Below the pieces are notes generated by a model, which was not told the origin of the DNA, searched no databases, and was given only the letters and a program-made list of their open reading frames with translations. The position numbers and the translations under genes were made by a program. Below are positions 47,748 through 55,962 of a stretch of DNA of 64,000 bases, piece after piece (the stretch's first letter is position 1; each line of letters begins with the position of its first letter). Where the stretch lies: NCBI GenBank assembly GCA_024637155.1, contig JAGXFR010000049.1, positions 1-64,000 on the forward strand, given 5' to 3'. Source of the DNA: Burkholderiaceae bacterium. Its GTDB lineage: Bacteria; Pseudomonadota; Gammaproteobacteria; Burkholderiales; Burkholderiaceae_E.

Positions 47748-48724
47748 GCCTCGGCCCCTGACGAAATCCGCACCCGCGGGTCGAGCACCGAGTAGAGCAG
47801 GTCGACGAGCAGGTTGATCGTGATGAACATCAGCACCGTGATCATCAGGTAGGCGACGACGACGGGACGGTCGAGCTGGAAGATCGAATCGATCACCAGC
47901 TTGCCCATGCCGGGCCAGGCGAAGATCGACTCGGTGACGATCGCGAACGCGATCACCGAGCCGAGTTCGAGTCCGATCACAGTCACCAGCGGGATCATGA
48001 TGTTCTTGAGCAGATGCACGCCGAGCACTCGCGACTTGCTCAGGCCCTTGGCGCGGGCGAATTTGATGAAGTCGAGCAGGATGTTCTCGCGTACCTGCGC
48101 GCGGGTCAGCCGGATGATGAGCGAGAGTTTGAACAGAGCCAGGTTGAATGCCGGCAGCAGCGCGTAGCGCAAGCCATCCCAGTGCACGATCGAGAGCTTC
48201 ATGCCGAGGAAATCAACCACCGGGCCGCGCCCGGTCGAGGGCAGCCAGCCAAGTTGAACGGCGAACAGCATGATCAGCAGCAGTCCCACCCAGAAGGTGG
48301 GCAGCGAGAAGCCGAGAATCGACCCGGCCATGATCGCTTTCGATATTCGGCTCTCGGGCTTGAGCCCCGCGTAGAGCCCCAGCGGAATCCCGAGCGTGAT
48401 CGAGATGATCATCGCCAGCACCGCAAGCTCGAGCGTCGCCGGCATCCGCTCCAGAATCACCTCGAGCGCCGAACGACCATAGACGAAACTCTTGCCGAGG
48501 TCTCCCTGCACCGCGTTGGTCAGGAAGATCGTGTACTGCTGCCACGCCGGCTTGTCCAGACCGAGCGCGACGGTCGCCCGTTCGCGCTCGATCTGATCGG
48601 CCTCGGGATTGATCAGAATCTCGACCGGGTCGCCGACCATGAACAGGCCGGCGAACACCAGCATCGAGGTGACCAGCAACACCAGCGCGGTCTGCGCCAG
48701 CCTCCGCAAGACGTAGACCGTCAT
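47744..48724 (-). CDS. ABC transporter permease, DppB-like
   Basis: A 326-residue inner-membrane permease with six helices. It begins VYVLRRLAQTALVLLVTSMLVF and carries the DppB-type segments GLDKPAWQQYTIFLTNAVQGDLG (in parts) and FIKFARAKGLSKSRVLGVHLLKN as the EAA-like ATPase contact. SIFAWPGMGKLVIDSI near the end is standard. It starts 9 bp after the binding-protein gene and overlaps the DppC-like gene by four bases. Confidence 0.95.
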   Translation of the reverse strand: MTVYVLRRLAQTALVLLVTSMLVFAGLFMVGDPVEILINPEADQIERERATVALGLDKPAWQQYTIFLTNAVQGDLGKSFVYGRSALEVILERMPATLELAVLAMIISITLGIPLGLYAGLKPESRISKAIMAGSILGFSLPTFWVGLLLIMLFAVQLGWLPSTGRGPVVDFLGMKLSIVHWDGLRYALLPAFNLALFKLSLIIRLTRAQVRENILLDFIKFARAKGLSKSRVLGVHLLKNIMIPLVTVIGLELGSVIAFAIVTESIFAWPGMGKLVIDSIFQLDRPVVVAYLMITVLMFITINLLVDLLYSVLDPRVRISSGAEA

Positions 48725-48733
48725 GGATACCGA

Positions 48734-50308
48734 CTACTTGGCCGGGCGAGCCTCGAAAGCCATGGTGTACTGGTCGGCGCGCGCGGTGTACGCGATGCCT
48801 TTCTTGGTCGCCCAGGCCGAGACTTCGTAGTGCAAGGGGATGAGCCCCTGCAGCGCCATCGCCTTCTCGCTCGCGGCCGCGAGCAGCAGCCGGCGCTTGG
48901 TGTCGTCGATCTGCACCATCGCCGAGGTGATCATCGCGTCCAGCCCGACGTCCGAGAAGCGGCCGCGGTTCGCCGCCCCCATTCCCTGGTCACGGTCGTA
49001 GGTGCCCAGCAAGGCGCGCAGCGGGGACGATGTGTCGCCGGTCTCCGCACCCCAGCCCGCGAGCAGGAACGAGAACTCGAGCTTGGTGCCGCGCGAAAAG
49101 AAGATGGCCGATGGCATGGTTTCGAGCTTGGTGTCGATCCCCACCCGCGTGAGGAACTGCGCCACCGCCTGCGCGATCTTCTCGTCATTGATGTAGCGAT
49201 TGTTGGGCGCGTGCAGCGTCAGTCCGAAACCATCCGGGTAACCGGCTTCGGCAAGCAGTTTCTTGGCGCCTTCGGGGTCGAACTTGTCGGGCTTGAGTCT
49301 GGGGCTCGTGCCGTAGAACTGGTCGGCGAGAAGTTGCCCGGCGGGAACCGCCTGGCCCTCCATGATCCGCTCGACGATCGCGTCGCGGTTGATCGCCATC
49401 GACATCGCCTTGCGCACCCGCGGGTCACGCAGCGGGTTGGCTTCCATCGGCTGGCCGCTCTTGGTGCGCACGAACGGGGAGTTGGTGGCGCGTCCCGAAT
49501 CCATGTGCAGATAGATCAGCCGGTTCGACACCGCACTGGCGACGGTGAGATTCTTGTTCGCGCGGATCATCGCCATGTCGGCGGTCGGCACGGCCTCGAT
49601 CATGTGCACATCGCCCGAGAGCAGCGCCGCCACCCGGGCGGAACTGTTGCTGATCATGCGCAATTGCACCTTGTCCCAGGCCGGCTTCGGACCCCAGTAC
49701 GCGTCGTTGCGAGTGTAGAGGACCCGGTCACCGGCCTTGTACTCCACGAACTTGAAGGGCCCGGTGCCGATCATCGCCTTGCCCGAGTTGTAATCCTCGG
49801 TCTTGGCGGTCTCTGCGACCGCCTTGGGAACGATCAGCACGGCGACCATGTCGCGCGGCAGCGCGGGATTGGGCAAGGCCGTCTTGAAGATCAGCGTGTG
49901 CGCGTCGGGCGCCGTGGCCTCGATGATCGGCTTGACCCAGACGGCGAACGATGCCGGGCTGTTGGGGACGTTGGGAATGCGCTTGAAGGTCGCCAGCACA
50001 TCGTCGGCCGTGAACGGCTTGCCGTCGTGCCACTTGACGTTCTTGCGCAACTTGAATTCCCACGTGTTCGCGTCGAGCGCCTTCCACGATTCGGCCAGCT
50101 GCGGCTTGATGTTCTGGAACTCGTCGGTGGTGATCAGCGTCTGGAAGACATGCCGGGCCGCCGCGTTGTTCGGGGTCAGCTGGTGATAGTGCGGGTCGAG
50201 CGAGGTGATCGGGGTCGACAGGCCGATGACCAGTTCGGTCGCGTGCGCGCCGAGGGCCACGACCGCGAGAACCAGCCCGGTAGCCAGTTTGCGGAACCAG
50301 TGCGCCAT
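48734..50308 (-). CDS. ABC transporter substrate-binding protein, dipeptide type (SBP_bac_5)
   Basis: A 524-residue periplasmic binding protein, first gene of the leftward operon. The signal peptide (KLATGLVLAVVALGAHA) is cleaved near residue 23. The family segments SLDPHYHQLTPNNAAARHVF, AESWKALDANTWEFKLRKNV and MIGTGPFKFVEYKAGD are present. ATG 50308 is chosen because GGAG lies nine bases upstream and the signal peptide starts correctly. An in-frame codon at 50341 would add 11 residues. An inverted repeat CTGCGC-AA-GCGCAG (50356-50369) lies upstream and could be an operator or leader hairpin. The ligand is unknown but, given the deacylases in the operon, is probably an N-acylated amino acid or peptide. 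Confidence 0.95.
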   Translation of the reverse strand: MAHWFRKLATGLVLAVVALGAHATELVIGLSTPITSLDPHYHQLTPNNAAARHVFQTLITTDEFQNIKPQLAESWKALDANTWEFKLRKNVKWHDGKPFTADDVLATFKRIPNVPNSPASFAVWVKPIIEATAPDAHTLIFKTALPNPALPRDMVAVLIVPKAVAETAKTEDYNSGKAMIGTGPFKFVEYKAGDRVLYTRNDAYWGPKPAWDKVQLRMISNSSARVAALLSGDVHMIEAVPTADMAMIRANKNLTVASAVSNRLIYLHMDSGRATNSPFVRTKSGQPMEANPLRDPRVRKAMSMAINRDAIVERIMEGQAVPAGQLLADQFYGTSPRLKPDKFDPEGAKKLLAEAGYPDGFGLTLHAPNNRYINDEKIAQAVAQFLTRVGIDTKLETMPSAIFFSRGTKLEFSFLLAGWGAETGDTSSPLRALLGTYDRDQGMGAANRGRFSDVGLDAMITSAMVQIDDTKRRLLLAAASEKAMALQGLIPLHYEVSAWATKKGIAYTARADQYTMAFEARPAK

Positions 50309-50441
50309 GTGAGCAGTCTCCAGAAGAGGGGTAGCGAACATCGCCGACGCGGCTCCTGCGCAAGCGCAGATTCAGCCCGACGGCATGCCAACCTCTCATC
50401 TTACTAAATTCCAGGCCCTTCTGAGGGCGGGGGCTCTTGGC

Positions 50442-51854
50442 TCAGGCGCGAAAGATCTTCCCCGGGTTCATGATGTGGTCGGGGTCGAGGGCGTTCTTGA
50501 TCCGGCGCATCAGTTCGACTGCGTCTTCGCCCGCTTCCTCGCACAGGAATCCCATCTTGTGCAGGCCGATGCCGTGCTCTCCGGTGCAGGTCCCGTCCAT
50601 CGACAGCGCGAGGCGCACGATCTCGTCGTTGAGGCGCTCGCACTCCGCCATCTCCGCCGGATCCTCCGGGTTCACGAGGATCACCGCGTGAAAGTTTCCG
50701 TCGCCCACGTGTCCGAGGATCATCGTGGGCACGGTGGCCCGATCGAGGATCGCGCGCGCGCCGATCAGCGAGTCGGCGAGCCGCGAGATCGGCACACAGG
50801 TGTCGGTCGAGATGGCGCGGCAGCCCGGGCGGACCTGCAGGCAGGCGAAATAGGCATTGTGCCGGGCGTTCCACAGTCGCGTGCGCTCCTCGGGTCGTGT
50901 CGCCCATTCGAAGTCCTGGCCGCCGTTGTCACGCGCGATCTGCTCGACGGTGTCGGACTGCTCGCGCACGCTCGCCTCGGTCCCGTGAAACTCGAAGAAC
51001 AGCGTGGTGGCCTCGCGCAGTGAAGTCTTCGCGTACGCGTTGATCGCGCGCACTGTCGCTTCGTCCAGAAACTCGCAGCGCGCCACCGGAACGCCGACCT
51101 GGATCGTCTGGATCGCCGTATTCACAGCGCCCTCGATCGAGCCGAAGCTGACCACCGCCGCGGAGATGGCCTCGGGCTGCGGGTACAGCCGGACCGTGAC
51201 CTCGGTGACGATGCCAAGCGTTCCCTCGGACCCGACCAGGAGTCGCGTGAGGTCGTAGCCCGCCGAGGATTTGCGCGCGCGCGTGCCGGTGCGCAGCACC
51301 TTGGCGTCGGCGGTGACCACCTCGAGCGCCAGCACGTTCTCGCGCATCGTGCCGTAGCGCACTGCGTTCGTGCCCGACGCCCGGGTCGCCGTCATGCCGC
51401 CCAGCGTCGCGTCGGCACCGGGATCGATCGGGAAGAAGATCCCGGTGTCCTTGAGCGCGTCGTTCAACTGCTTGCGCGTGACGCCGGCCTGCACGGTGGC
51501 CGTGAGGTCTTCGGGATGGATCGCGACGATTCGGTTCATCCCCGAGAGGTCGACCGAGATTCCCCCCTGCACCGCGAGCAGCGCTCCCTCGAGCGACGAA
51601 CCGACGCCGAACGGAATCAGCGGAACCTTGTGCAGCCGGCACAGGCGCACGAGTTCCACGACCTCGGCTGTGTCGTTCACATAGACCACCGCGTCCGGCG
51701 GCGCCGCCGGAAACGGGGACTCGTCCCGTCCGTGGTGGTCGCGCACCGCCTGAGCGACGCTGAAGCGCTCGTCAAAGCGCTCACGCAGCGCGCTGCCGAG
51801 CGCTTCCGGAAGGGCTCGGCGAAAGGTGTCGAGGTCGGCGTGCGGCTGGTTCAT
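50442..51854 (-). CDS. FAD-linked oxidase, D-lactate dehydrogenase (cytochrome)/GlcD-like
   Basis: A 470-residue stand-alone flavoprotein of the VAO/PCMH family. The FAD domain shows VPLIPFGVGSSLEGALL, ATLGGMTATRASGTNAVRYG and LLVGSEGTLGIVTEVTVRLY. The C-terminal oxidase domain has LGHVGDGNFHAVILV and GTCTGEHGIGLHKMGF. It is the D-lactate dehydrogenase-type relative of GlcD and oxidises a 2-hydroxy acid. ATG 51854 is chosen since GGAG lies seven bases upstream; an earlier in-frame codon at 51929 falls among the promoter elements of the divergent gene. No GlcE/GlcF partners lie beside it, so it is not part of the glycolate oxidase above. Confidence 0.9.
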   Translation of the reverse strand: MNQPHADLDTFRRALPEALGSALRERFDERFSVAQAVRDHHGRDESPFPAAPPDAVVYVNDTAEVVELVRLCRLHKVPLIPFGVGSSLEGALLAVQGGISVDLSGMNRIVAIHPEDLTATVQAGVTRKQLNDALKDTGIFFPIDPGADATLGGMTATRASGTNAVRYGTMRENVLALEVVTADAKVLRTGTRARKSSAGYDLTRLLVGSEGTLGIVTEVTVRLYPQPEAISAAVVSFGSIEGAVNTAIQTIQVGVPVARCEFLDEATVRAINAYAKTSLREATTLFFEFHGTEASVREQSDTVEQIARDNGGQDFEWATRPEERTRLWNARHNAYFACLQVRPGCRAISTDTCVPISRLADSLIGARAILDRATVPTMILGHVGDGNFHAVILVNPEDPAEMAECERLNDEIVRLALSMDGTCTGEHGIGLHKMGFLCEEAGEDAVELMRRIKNALDPDHIMNPGKIFRA

Positions 51855-51903
51855 CCAAGATCTCCCGGCGTCGTGCGCGGAGCAAAGTCCAAATTGAAAA
51901 GGG

Positions 51904-51909
51904 TACACT
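51904..51909 (+). promoter_or_regulatory. -10 element TACACT before the cobalamin adenosyltransferase gene
   Basis: TACACT stands 28 bp before the ATG at 51938 in the 83-bp gap between divergent genes. No convincing -35 lies at the right distance, so this is a partial call. Confidence 0.35.
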
Positions 51910-51937
51910 GGATCATCGATCTGGAGCACGGGTAACC

Positions 51938-52522
51938 ATGGGCAAGCGATTGACGAAGATCGTCACCCGCACGGGGGACGATGGCACGACGGGCCTGGGC
52001 GACGGCTCGCGCACCGGCAAGGACAGCCTGCGCATCGCTGCGATCGGTGACGTCGATGAACTCAACTCCGTGCTCGGCCTGCTGCTCACGGAGTCACTCG
52101 ACGATGACCTGCGCGCTGCGCTCGCGGCCATTCAGCATGATCTCTTCGATCTGGGTGGCGAACTGTGCATCCCGGGCTTCGAGAACGTCGCGGCGCAGCA
52201 GGTGGCGCGGCTCGATGCGCTGCTCGCCGAGCACAATGCGACGCTGCCGGGGCTGGCGGAATTCATCGTTCCGGGCGGCACCCGGGCTGCAGCGCAGGCC
52301 CATGTGGCGCGCACCGTGTGCCGGCGTGCGGAGCGCGCGGTGGTCGCGCTCGGGCGCGCGGAGGCCATCCGGCCGATCTGCCGGCACTACCTGAACCGGC
52401 TCTCGGACCTGCTCTTCGTGGTGGCGCGCGTTCTCAACGCGCGCGCCGGGAGCGGTGACGTTCTCTGGAAGCGCGACCGCCCCGGGACGGGTGCCGCGAA
52501 TCCCGAAAAACCCCGTTCCTAG
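51938..52522 (+). CDS. Cob(I)yrinic acid a,c-diamide adenosyltransferase, PduO type
   Basis: Transfers the 5'-deoxyadenosyl group of ATP to cob(I)alamin to make adenosylcobalamin. It has 194 residues with the family's N-terminal ATP-binding motif TRTGDDGTTGLGDGSR. IGDVDELNSVLGLLL and the C-terminal RHYLNRLSDLLFVVAR helix follow. The five-helix bundle length is normal. Its TAG overlaps the stop codon of the convergent cyclic-nucleotide-binding gene (shared CTAG, 52519-52522). No adenosylcobalamin enzyme is adjacent; the cofactor presumably serves enzymes elsewhere. Confidence 0.95.
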   Translation: MGKRLTKIVTRTGDDGTTGLGDGSRTGKDSLRIAAIGDVDELNSVLGLLLTESLDDDLRAALAAIQHDLFDLGGELCIPGFENVAAQQVARLDALLAEHNATLPGLAEFIVPGGTRAAAQAHVARTVCRRAERAVVALGRAEAIRPICRHYLNRLSDLLFVVARVLNARAGSGDVLWKRDRPGTGAANPEKPRS

Positions 52523-53124
52523 CCGGTTTCGCGCGCCGTCTCGAGGTAGGAGACGAGCTTCGCGCTCGTCTGGCGCAGCCGCTCGGAGAGCAACTGCACG
52601 AGCTTGAGGAGAATCTTGTTCCCCAGCCGTGCCTCGTCGGCCAGCACCAGCATCAGCGCATCCCGCGTCAGGACCGCGATGCGGCATTTCTCGAGCGTCA
52701 CGCACGAGGCAAAGCGCGGTTCGCCGTCGAACATCGACATCTCGCCGAGCGCGTGGCCCGCATGGGCGACGGCGATCCGCGACGGATAGTTGTAGCGGTT
52801 GCGCCGCAACACGTCGACCATTCCGCCCATCAGCAGCAGCATGAAGTCGCCGATCTCGCCCTCCTGGATCACGGTCACTCCCGGGGGGGCTTCGTACACG
52901 TACATGAACGAACCCAGCCGGCGGGTTTCCTCCATATCGAGGCTGGAAAACAGGGGCGTCTTCGCCATCAACCCGTAGATTTCATCGGCGAACTCCGTGG
53001 CGCGACCGATCGGTTTCAGTCCCAGGCCGAGCAATCGCTCGTGCGGCGTCATCTTGGACGCGCTCGCCGGCTCTCCCGCGGGAGCTGGCGTCCCGCCCAC
53101 TTGGCTTGATGCATCCGGTTGCAT
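52519..53124 (-). CDS. Cyclic nucleotide-binding domain protein
   Basis: A 201-residue protein with one cNMP-binding (Crp-like) beta-roll at about residues 55-175. Visible are LFSSLDMEETRRLGSFMYVY, TVIQEGEIGDFMLLLMGGMVDV and GHALGEMSMFDGEPRFASCVTL, where GEMSMFDGEPR is the phosphate-binding cassette. No DNA-binding helix-turn-helix follows, only a final helix (LLKLVQLLSERLRQTSAKLV), so it is a sensor or regulatory subunit, not a Crp-type activator. The first 35 residues are polar and low-complexity. It lies 65 bp after aroG on the same strand and may be in its transcript. Confidence 0.85.
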   Translation of the reverse strand: MQPDASSQVGGTPAPAGEPASASKMTPHERLLGLGLKPIGRATEFADEIYGLMAKTPLFSSLDMEETRRLGSFMYVYEAPPGVTVIQEGEIGDFMLLLMGGMVDVLRRNRYNYPSRIAVAHAGHALGEMSMFDGEPRFASCVTLEKCRIAVLTRDALMLVLADEARLGNKILLKLVQLLSERLRQTSAKLVSYLETARETG

Positions 53125-53189
53125 GGTTTCCTCCAGAGCGTAGCGAGCCGGTTATAGCATGGAACGAGCGCCGGCAAGCGAGTTTCCCG

Positions 53190-54254
53190 CTAGTCGGCGA
53201 TTGCCACCCGACGGTCGCGCACCGCCTCCGCGAGCCGCTCGAGCAGGGCCACGCTGTCGTCCCAGCCGAGGCAGCCATCGGTGATGCTCTGCCCGTAGAC
53301 CAGCGGCTTGCCCGGCAGCATGTCCTGCCGCCCGGCAACCAGGTGGCTCTCGATCATCGAGCCGAAGATGCGTGTTTCTCCGCCCGCAATCTGGGCCGCC
53401 ACGTCCTGGGTCACCGGAATCTGGTTTTCCCACTTCTTGGAGCTGTTCCCGTGGCTGGAATCGACCATCAGCCGGCAGGCGAGCGCCGCCTCGGCCGCCT
53501 CGTGACAGGATGCCTCGATGCTCGCCGCGTCGAAATTCGGGGCCGTCCCGCCGCGCAGGATCACGTGACAGTCCTCGTTGCCATTGGTCGCCACGATCGC
53601 CGAGTGCCCGCCCTTGGTGACCGAGAGGAAGTGGTGCGGCTGGGACGCTGCCTTGATCGCATCGAAAGCGATCTTCAGGTTTCCGTCGGTGCCGTTTTTG
53701 AATCCCACCGGGCACGACAGGCCCGAAGCCAGCTCGCGGTGCACCTGCGACTCGGTCGTGCGCGCGCCGATCGCGCCCCAGGAGATCAGGTCGGCGTAGT
53801 ACTGTGGCGTAATCATGTCGAGGAACTCGGTGGCCGCAGGCAGGCCCATCTCGTTCAGGTCGAGCAGCAGGTCGCGCGCGACGCGCAGGCCCTTGTTGAT
53901 CTGGAAGCTGTTGTCCATGTCGGGGTCGTTGATCAGACCTTTCCATCCGACCGTGGTACGCGGTTTCTCGAAATAGACCCGCATCACGATCTCGAGGTCG
54001 GCGCGCAAGCGCTTGCGCTGCTCGGCGAGCCGGACACCGTACTCGCGCGCCGCGTCCACGTCGTGAATCGAACAGGGTCCGATCACCACGAGCAGGCGGT
54101 CTTCCATCCCGTGGATGATCCGGTGGATGGCCTGACGCGTGTCGAAGACGACCTGCTCGACCTCCTCGCGCAGCGCGAACTCGCGCAACAGGTGCGCGGG
54201 CGGCGCGAGCTCCATCATTCCCTTGATTCGAACGTCGTCGATTGTCGGTCGCAT
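53190..54254 (-). CDS. aroG: 3-deoxy-7-phosphoheptulonate synthase (DAHP synthase), AroG type
   Basis: First enzyme of the shikimate pathway: condenses phosphoenolpyruvate and erythrose 4-phosphate. It has 354 residues, the type I alpha (E. coli AroG/F/H) form. Metal ligand Cys61 (VVIGPCSIHD) is at the same number as in E. coli AroG. Also visible are MRVYFEKPRTTVGWKGLINDP (in parts), GARTTESQVHREL, GFKNGTDGN and MVDSSHGNSSKKW. ATG 54254 is chosen because AAGGGGA lies about eight bases upstream. The gene is preceded by a terminator and an aromatic-rich leader peptide, so it should be controlled by attenuation. Which end product also inhibits the enzyme cannot be read. Confidence 0.97.
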   Translation of the reverse strand: MRPTIDDVRIKGMMELAPPAHLLREFALREEVEQVVFDTRQAIHRIIHGMEDRLLVVIGPCSIHDVDAAREYGVRLAEQRKRLRADLEIVMRVYFEKPRTTVGWKGLINDPDMDNSFQINKGLRVARDLLLDLNEMGLPAATEFLDMITPQYYADLISWGAIGARTTESQVHRELASGLSCPVGFKNGTDGNLKIAFDAIKAASQPHHFLSVTKGGHSAIVATNGNEDCHVILRGGTAPNFDAASIEASCHEAAEAALACRLMVDSSHGNSSKKWENQIPVTQDVAAQIAGGETRIFGSMIESHLVAGRQDMLPGKPLVYGQSITDGCLGWDDSVALLERLAEAVRDRRVAIAD

Positions 54255-54276
54255 GACCATTTCCCCTTGGTGATCC

Positions 54277-54307
54277 AAAAAAAAACCGCCGGTCGGTGCC
54301 GGCGGTT
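54277..54307 (-). terminator. Attenuator terminator in the aroG leader
   Basis: On the minus strand AACCGCCGG, a 6-base loop and CCGGCGGTT form a 9-bp stem, ending in a run of nine T's (54277-54285). It stands about 22 bp before the aroG start codon, just ahead of its ribosome site. Its 5' arm CCGCCGG can instead pair with CCGGCGG at 54359-54365 inside the leader peptide gene. Confidence 0.88.
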
Positions 54308-54334
54308 CTGTCGAAATTGTTGGCCTGGTATTCG

Positions 54335-54418
54335 TTACGCAAGCACACCCTTCTCGACCCGCCGGAGGCAGGTAAAGCTCCAAAACCAATACGCGAAGGA
54401 GGCGTGCCGGATATCCAT
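54335..54418 (-). CDS. aroG leader peptide, aromatic-rich (27 residues)
   Basis: A short gene of 27 codons plus TAA, from ATG 54418. Residues 8-15 are FAYWFWSF: three Phe, one Tyr and two Trp among eight residues. Codons 18-20 (CTC CGG CGG) contain the antiterminator arm. A ribosome stalled on the aromatic codons for lack of charged tRNA would leave this arm free. It could then pair with the terminator's 5' arm and allow aroG transcription. A ribosome running to the stop would cover it and the terminator would form. There is no clear Shine-Dalgarno. The promoter's -10 ends seven bases before the ATG, so translation may start on a leaderless message. The function of the peptide is purely regulatory. 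Confidence 0.85.
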   Translation of the reverse strand: MDIRHASFAYWFWSFTCLRRVEKGVLA

Positions 54419-54425
54419 CCGACGG

Positions 54426-54454
54426 AGTCTAGAACGATTCAGGTAGCGGCGCAA
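54426..54454 (-). promoter_or_regulatory. aroG: Promoter of the aroG leader
   Basis: On the minus strand TTGCGC (54449-54454), exactly 17 bp, then TAGACT (54426-54431). Each hexamer matches sigma70 consensus at four of six positions. Seven bases separate the -10 from the leader ATG, the place where transcription should begin. It lies in the 74-bp gap behind tldD, so aroG is not dependent on the tldD transcript. Confidence 0.6.
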
Positions 54455-54492
54455 GCCAGCGCTGGCGCGATTCCGGCCGCGGTCGCGTCCGC

Positions 54493-55953
54493 TCAGGCGG
54501 TGCCGCCAACGGTCAGGCCCTCGATGCGCAGCGTCGGCTGTCCCACGCCGACGGGAACGCTCTGTCCGTCCTTGCCGCACACGCCAACCCCTGAATCCAG
54601 GCGCAGGTCGTCGCCGATCATCGTGATGCGGGTGAGCGCGTCGGGGCCGTTACCGATGATCGTCGCACCCTTCACGGGATGCTGGATCTTGCCCCCCTCG
54701 ACCCAGTACGCCTCGGAGGCCGAGAAGACGAACTTCCCGTTGGTGATGTCGACCTGGCCGCCGCCGAAATTCACCGCGTACAAGCCCTTCTCGACCGAGG
54801 CGAGAATCTCCTGCGGATGATGCTCACCGGCGAGCATGTAGGTATTGGTCATGCGCGGCATCGGCAGGTGTGCGAAGGACTCGCGCCGCCCATTGCCGGT
54901 GGGCTGCGCCTTCATCAGCCGGGCATTCAGGGTGTCCTGCAGGTAGCCGCGCAGCACACCGTCTTCGATCAGTACGTTGAACTGCGAGGGATTGCCCTCG
55001 TCGTCGATGTTGAGCGAGCCGCGCCGCTCGGTGATCGTCCCGTCGTCCACGATCGTGACGCCGGGAGCGGCGACGCGCTCCCCGATGCGGCCCGCGAAGG
55101 TCGACGATCCCTTGCGGTTGAAGTCGCCCTCGAGCCCGTGTCCGATGGCCTCGTGCAGCAGCACCCCCGGCCAGCCCGGGCCGAGCACCACGGTCATCGT
55201 ACCGGCCGGCGCCGGCCGTGCCTGGAGGTTCACCAGCGCCCCGTGCACGGCTTCGTCAACGTGACGGCGCAGCATGGCGTCGTCGAGGCGGGTGAAATCG
55301 TAGCGCCCGCCCCCGCCGCTGCTGCCCTGCTCGCGCCGACCGCCCTGCTCGGCGATCACCGTCACCGACAGGCGCACGAGCGGGCGCACGTCAGCGGCGA
55401 TTCGCCCGTCGGAGCGGGCGACCAGCACGATGTCGTATTCGCCGGCGATGCTCGCCAGCACCTGGGTCACCCGTGGGTCGCTGGCACGCGCCATGGCCTC
55501 GACGCGCTCGAGCAGCGCCACCTTTTCGCGCGCCGACAGCGCCGCGATCGGATTGTCCCGCGCATAGAGTTCGCGCGTCGCGCCGGCCTCGAGACGCCCG
55601 GCCACTCGCACGCGCCCCTTCCCGCGCCGCGCGATTGTGCGCGCCGTGCGCGCCGCCGCGAGCAACGCCTCCTCGCCGATCGCATCCGAGTACGCGAACG
55701 CCGTGCGCTCACCCACCACCGCGCGCACGCCGACGCCCTGATCGATCGCGTAGCTGCCGGACTTGACGATGCCTTCTTCCAGGCCCCAGCTCTCGCTGCG
55801 CGTCAGCTGAAAATAGAGGTCACCGTAATCGACCCGGTGCGTGAAGAGCTCGGCGAGGGCCTGCTCCAGGTGCCGCTCGTCGAGCCCGTAGGGGTCGAGC
55901 AGCGCGCGGCGCGCAATTCCGAGCGCCGTATCAGCATGATTCATCGCATTCAT
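54493..55953 (-). CDS. tldD: Metalloprotease TldD
   Basis: Catalytic subunit of the TldD/TldE (PmbA) peptidase, which degrades unfolded small proteins and peptides and matures microcin B17 in E. coli. It has 486 residues, the usual size. The zinc site is in [14 protein letters not shown], with His267, Glu268 and His272. A conserved cysteine lies in [19 protein letters not shown] near the C-terminus. A second ATG three codons in (55944) is possible. It starts 9 bp after yhdP on the same strand, an arrangement common in betaproteobacteria. Its partner gene pmbA is not in the window. Confidence 0.96.
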   Translation of the reverse strand: MNAMNHADTALGIARRALLDPYGLDERHLEQALAELFTHRVDYGDLYFQLTRSESWGLEEGIVKSGSYAIDQGVGVRAVVGERTAFAYSDAIGEEALLAAARTARTIARRGKGRVRVAGRLEAGATRELYARDNPIAALSAREKVALLERVEAMARASDPRVTQVLASIAGEYDIVLVARSDGRIAADVRPLVRLSVTVIAEQGGRREQGSSGGGGRYDFTRLDDAMLRRHVDEAVHGALVNLQARPAPAGTMTVVLGPGWPGVLLHEAIGHGLEGDFNRKGSSTFAGRIGERVAAPGVTIVDDGTITERRGSLNIDDEGNPSQFNVLIEDGVLRGYLQDTLNARLMKAQPTGNGRRESFAHLPMPRMTNTYMLAGEHHPQEILASVEKGLYAVNFGGGQVDITNGKFVFSASEAYWVEGGKIQHPVKGATIIGNGPDALTRITMIGDDLRLDSGVGVCGKDGQSVPVGVGQPTLRIEGLTVGGTA

Positions 55954-55962
55954 GCCCAGATG

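Noticed and set aside
50442-51854. FAD-linked oxidase considered as a second glcD with partners
   Set aside because: It is a complete stand-alone D-lactate-dehydrogenase-type protein and has no GlcE or GlcF neighbour.
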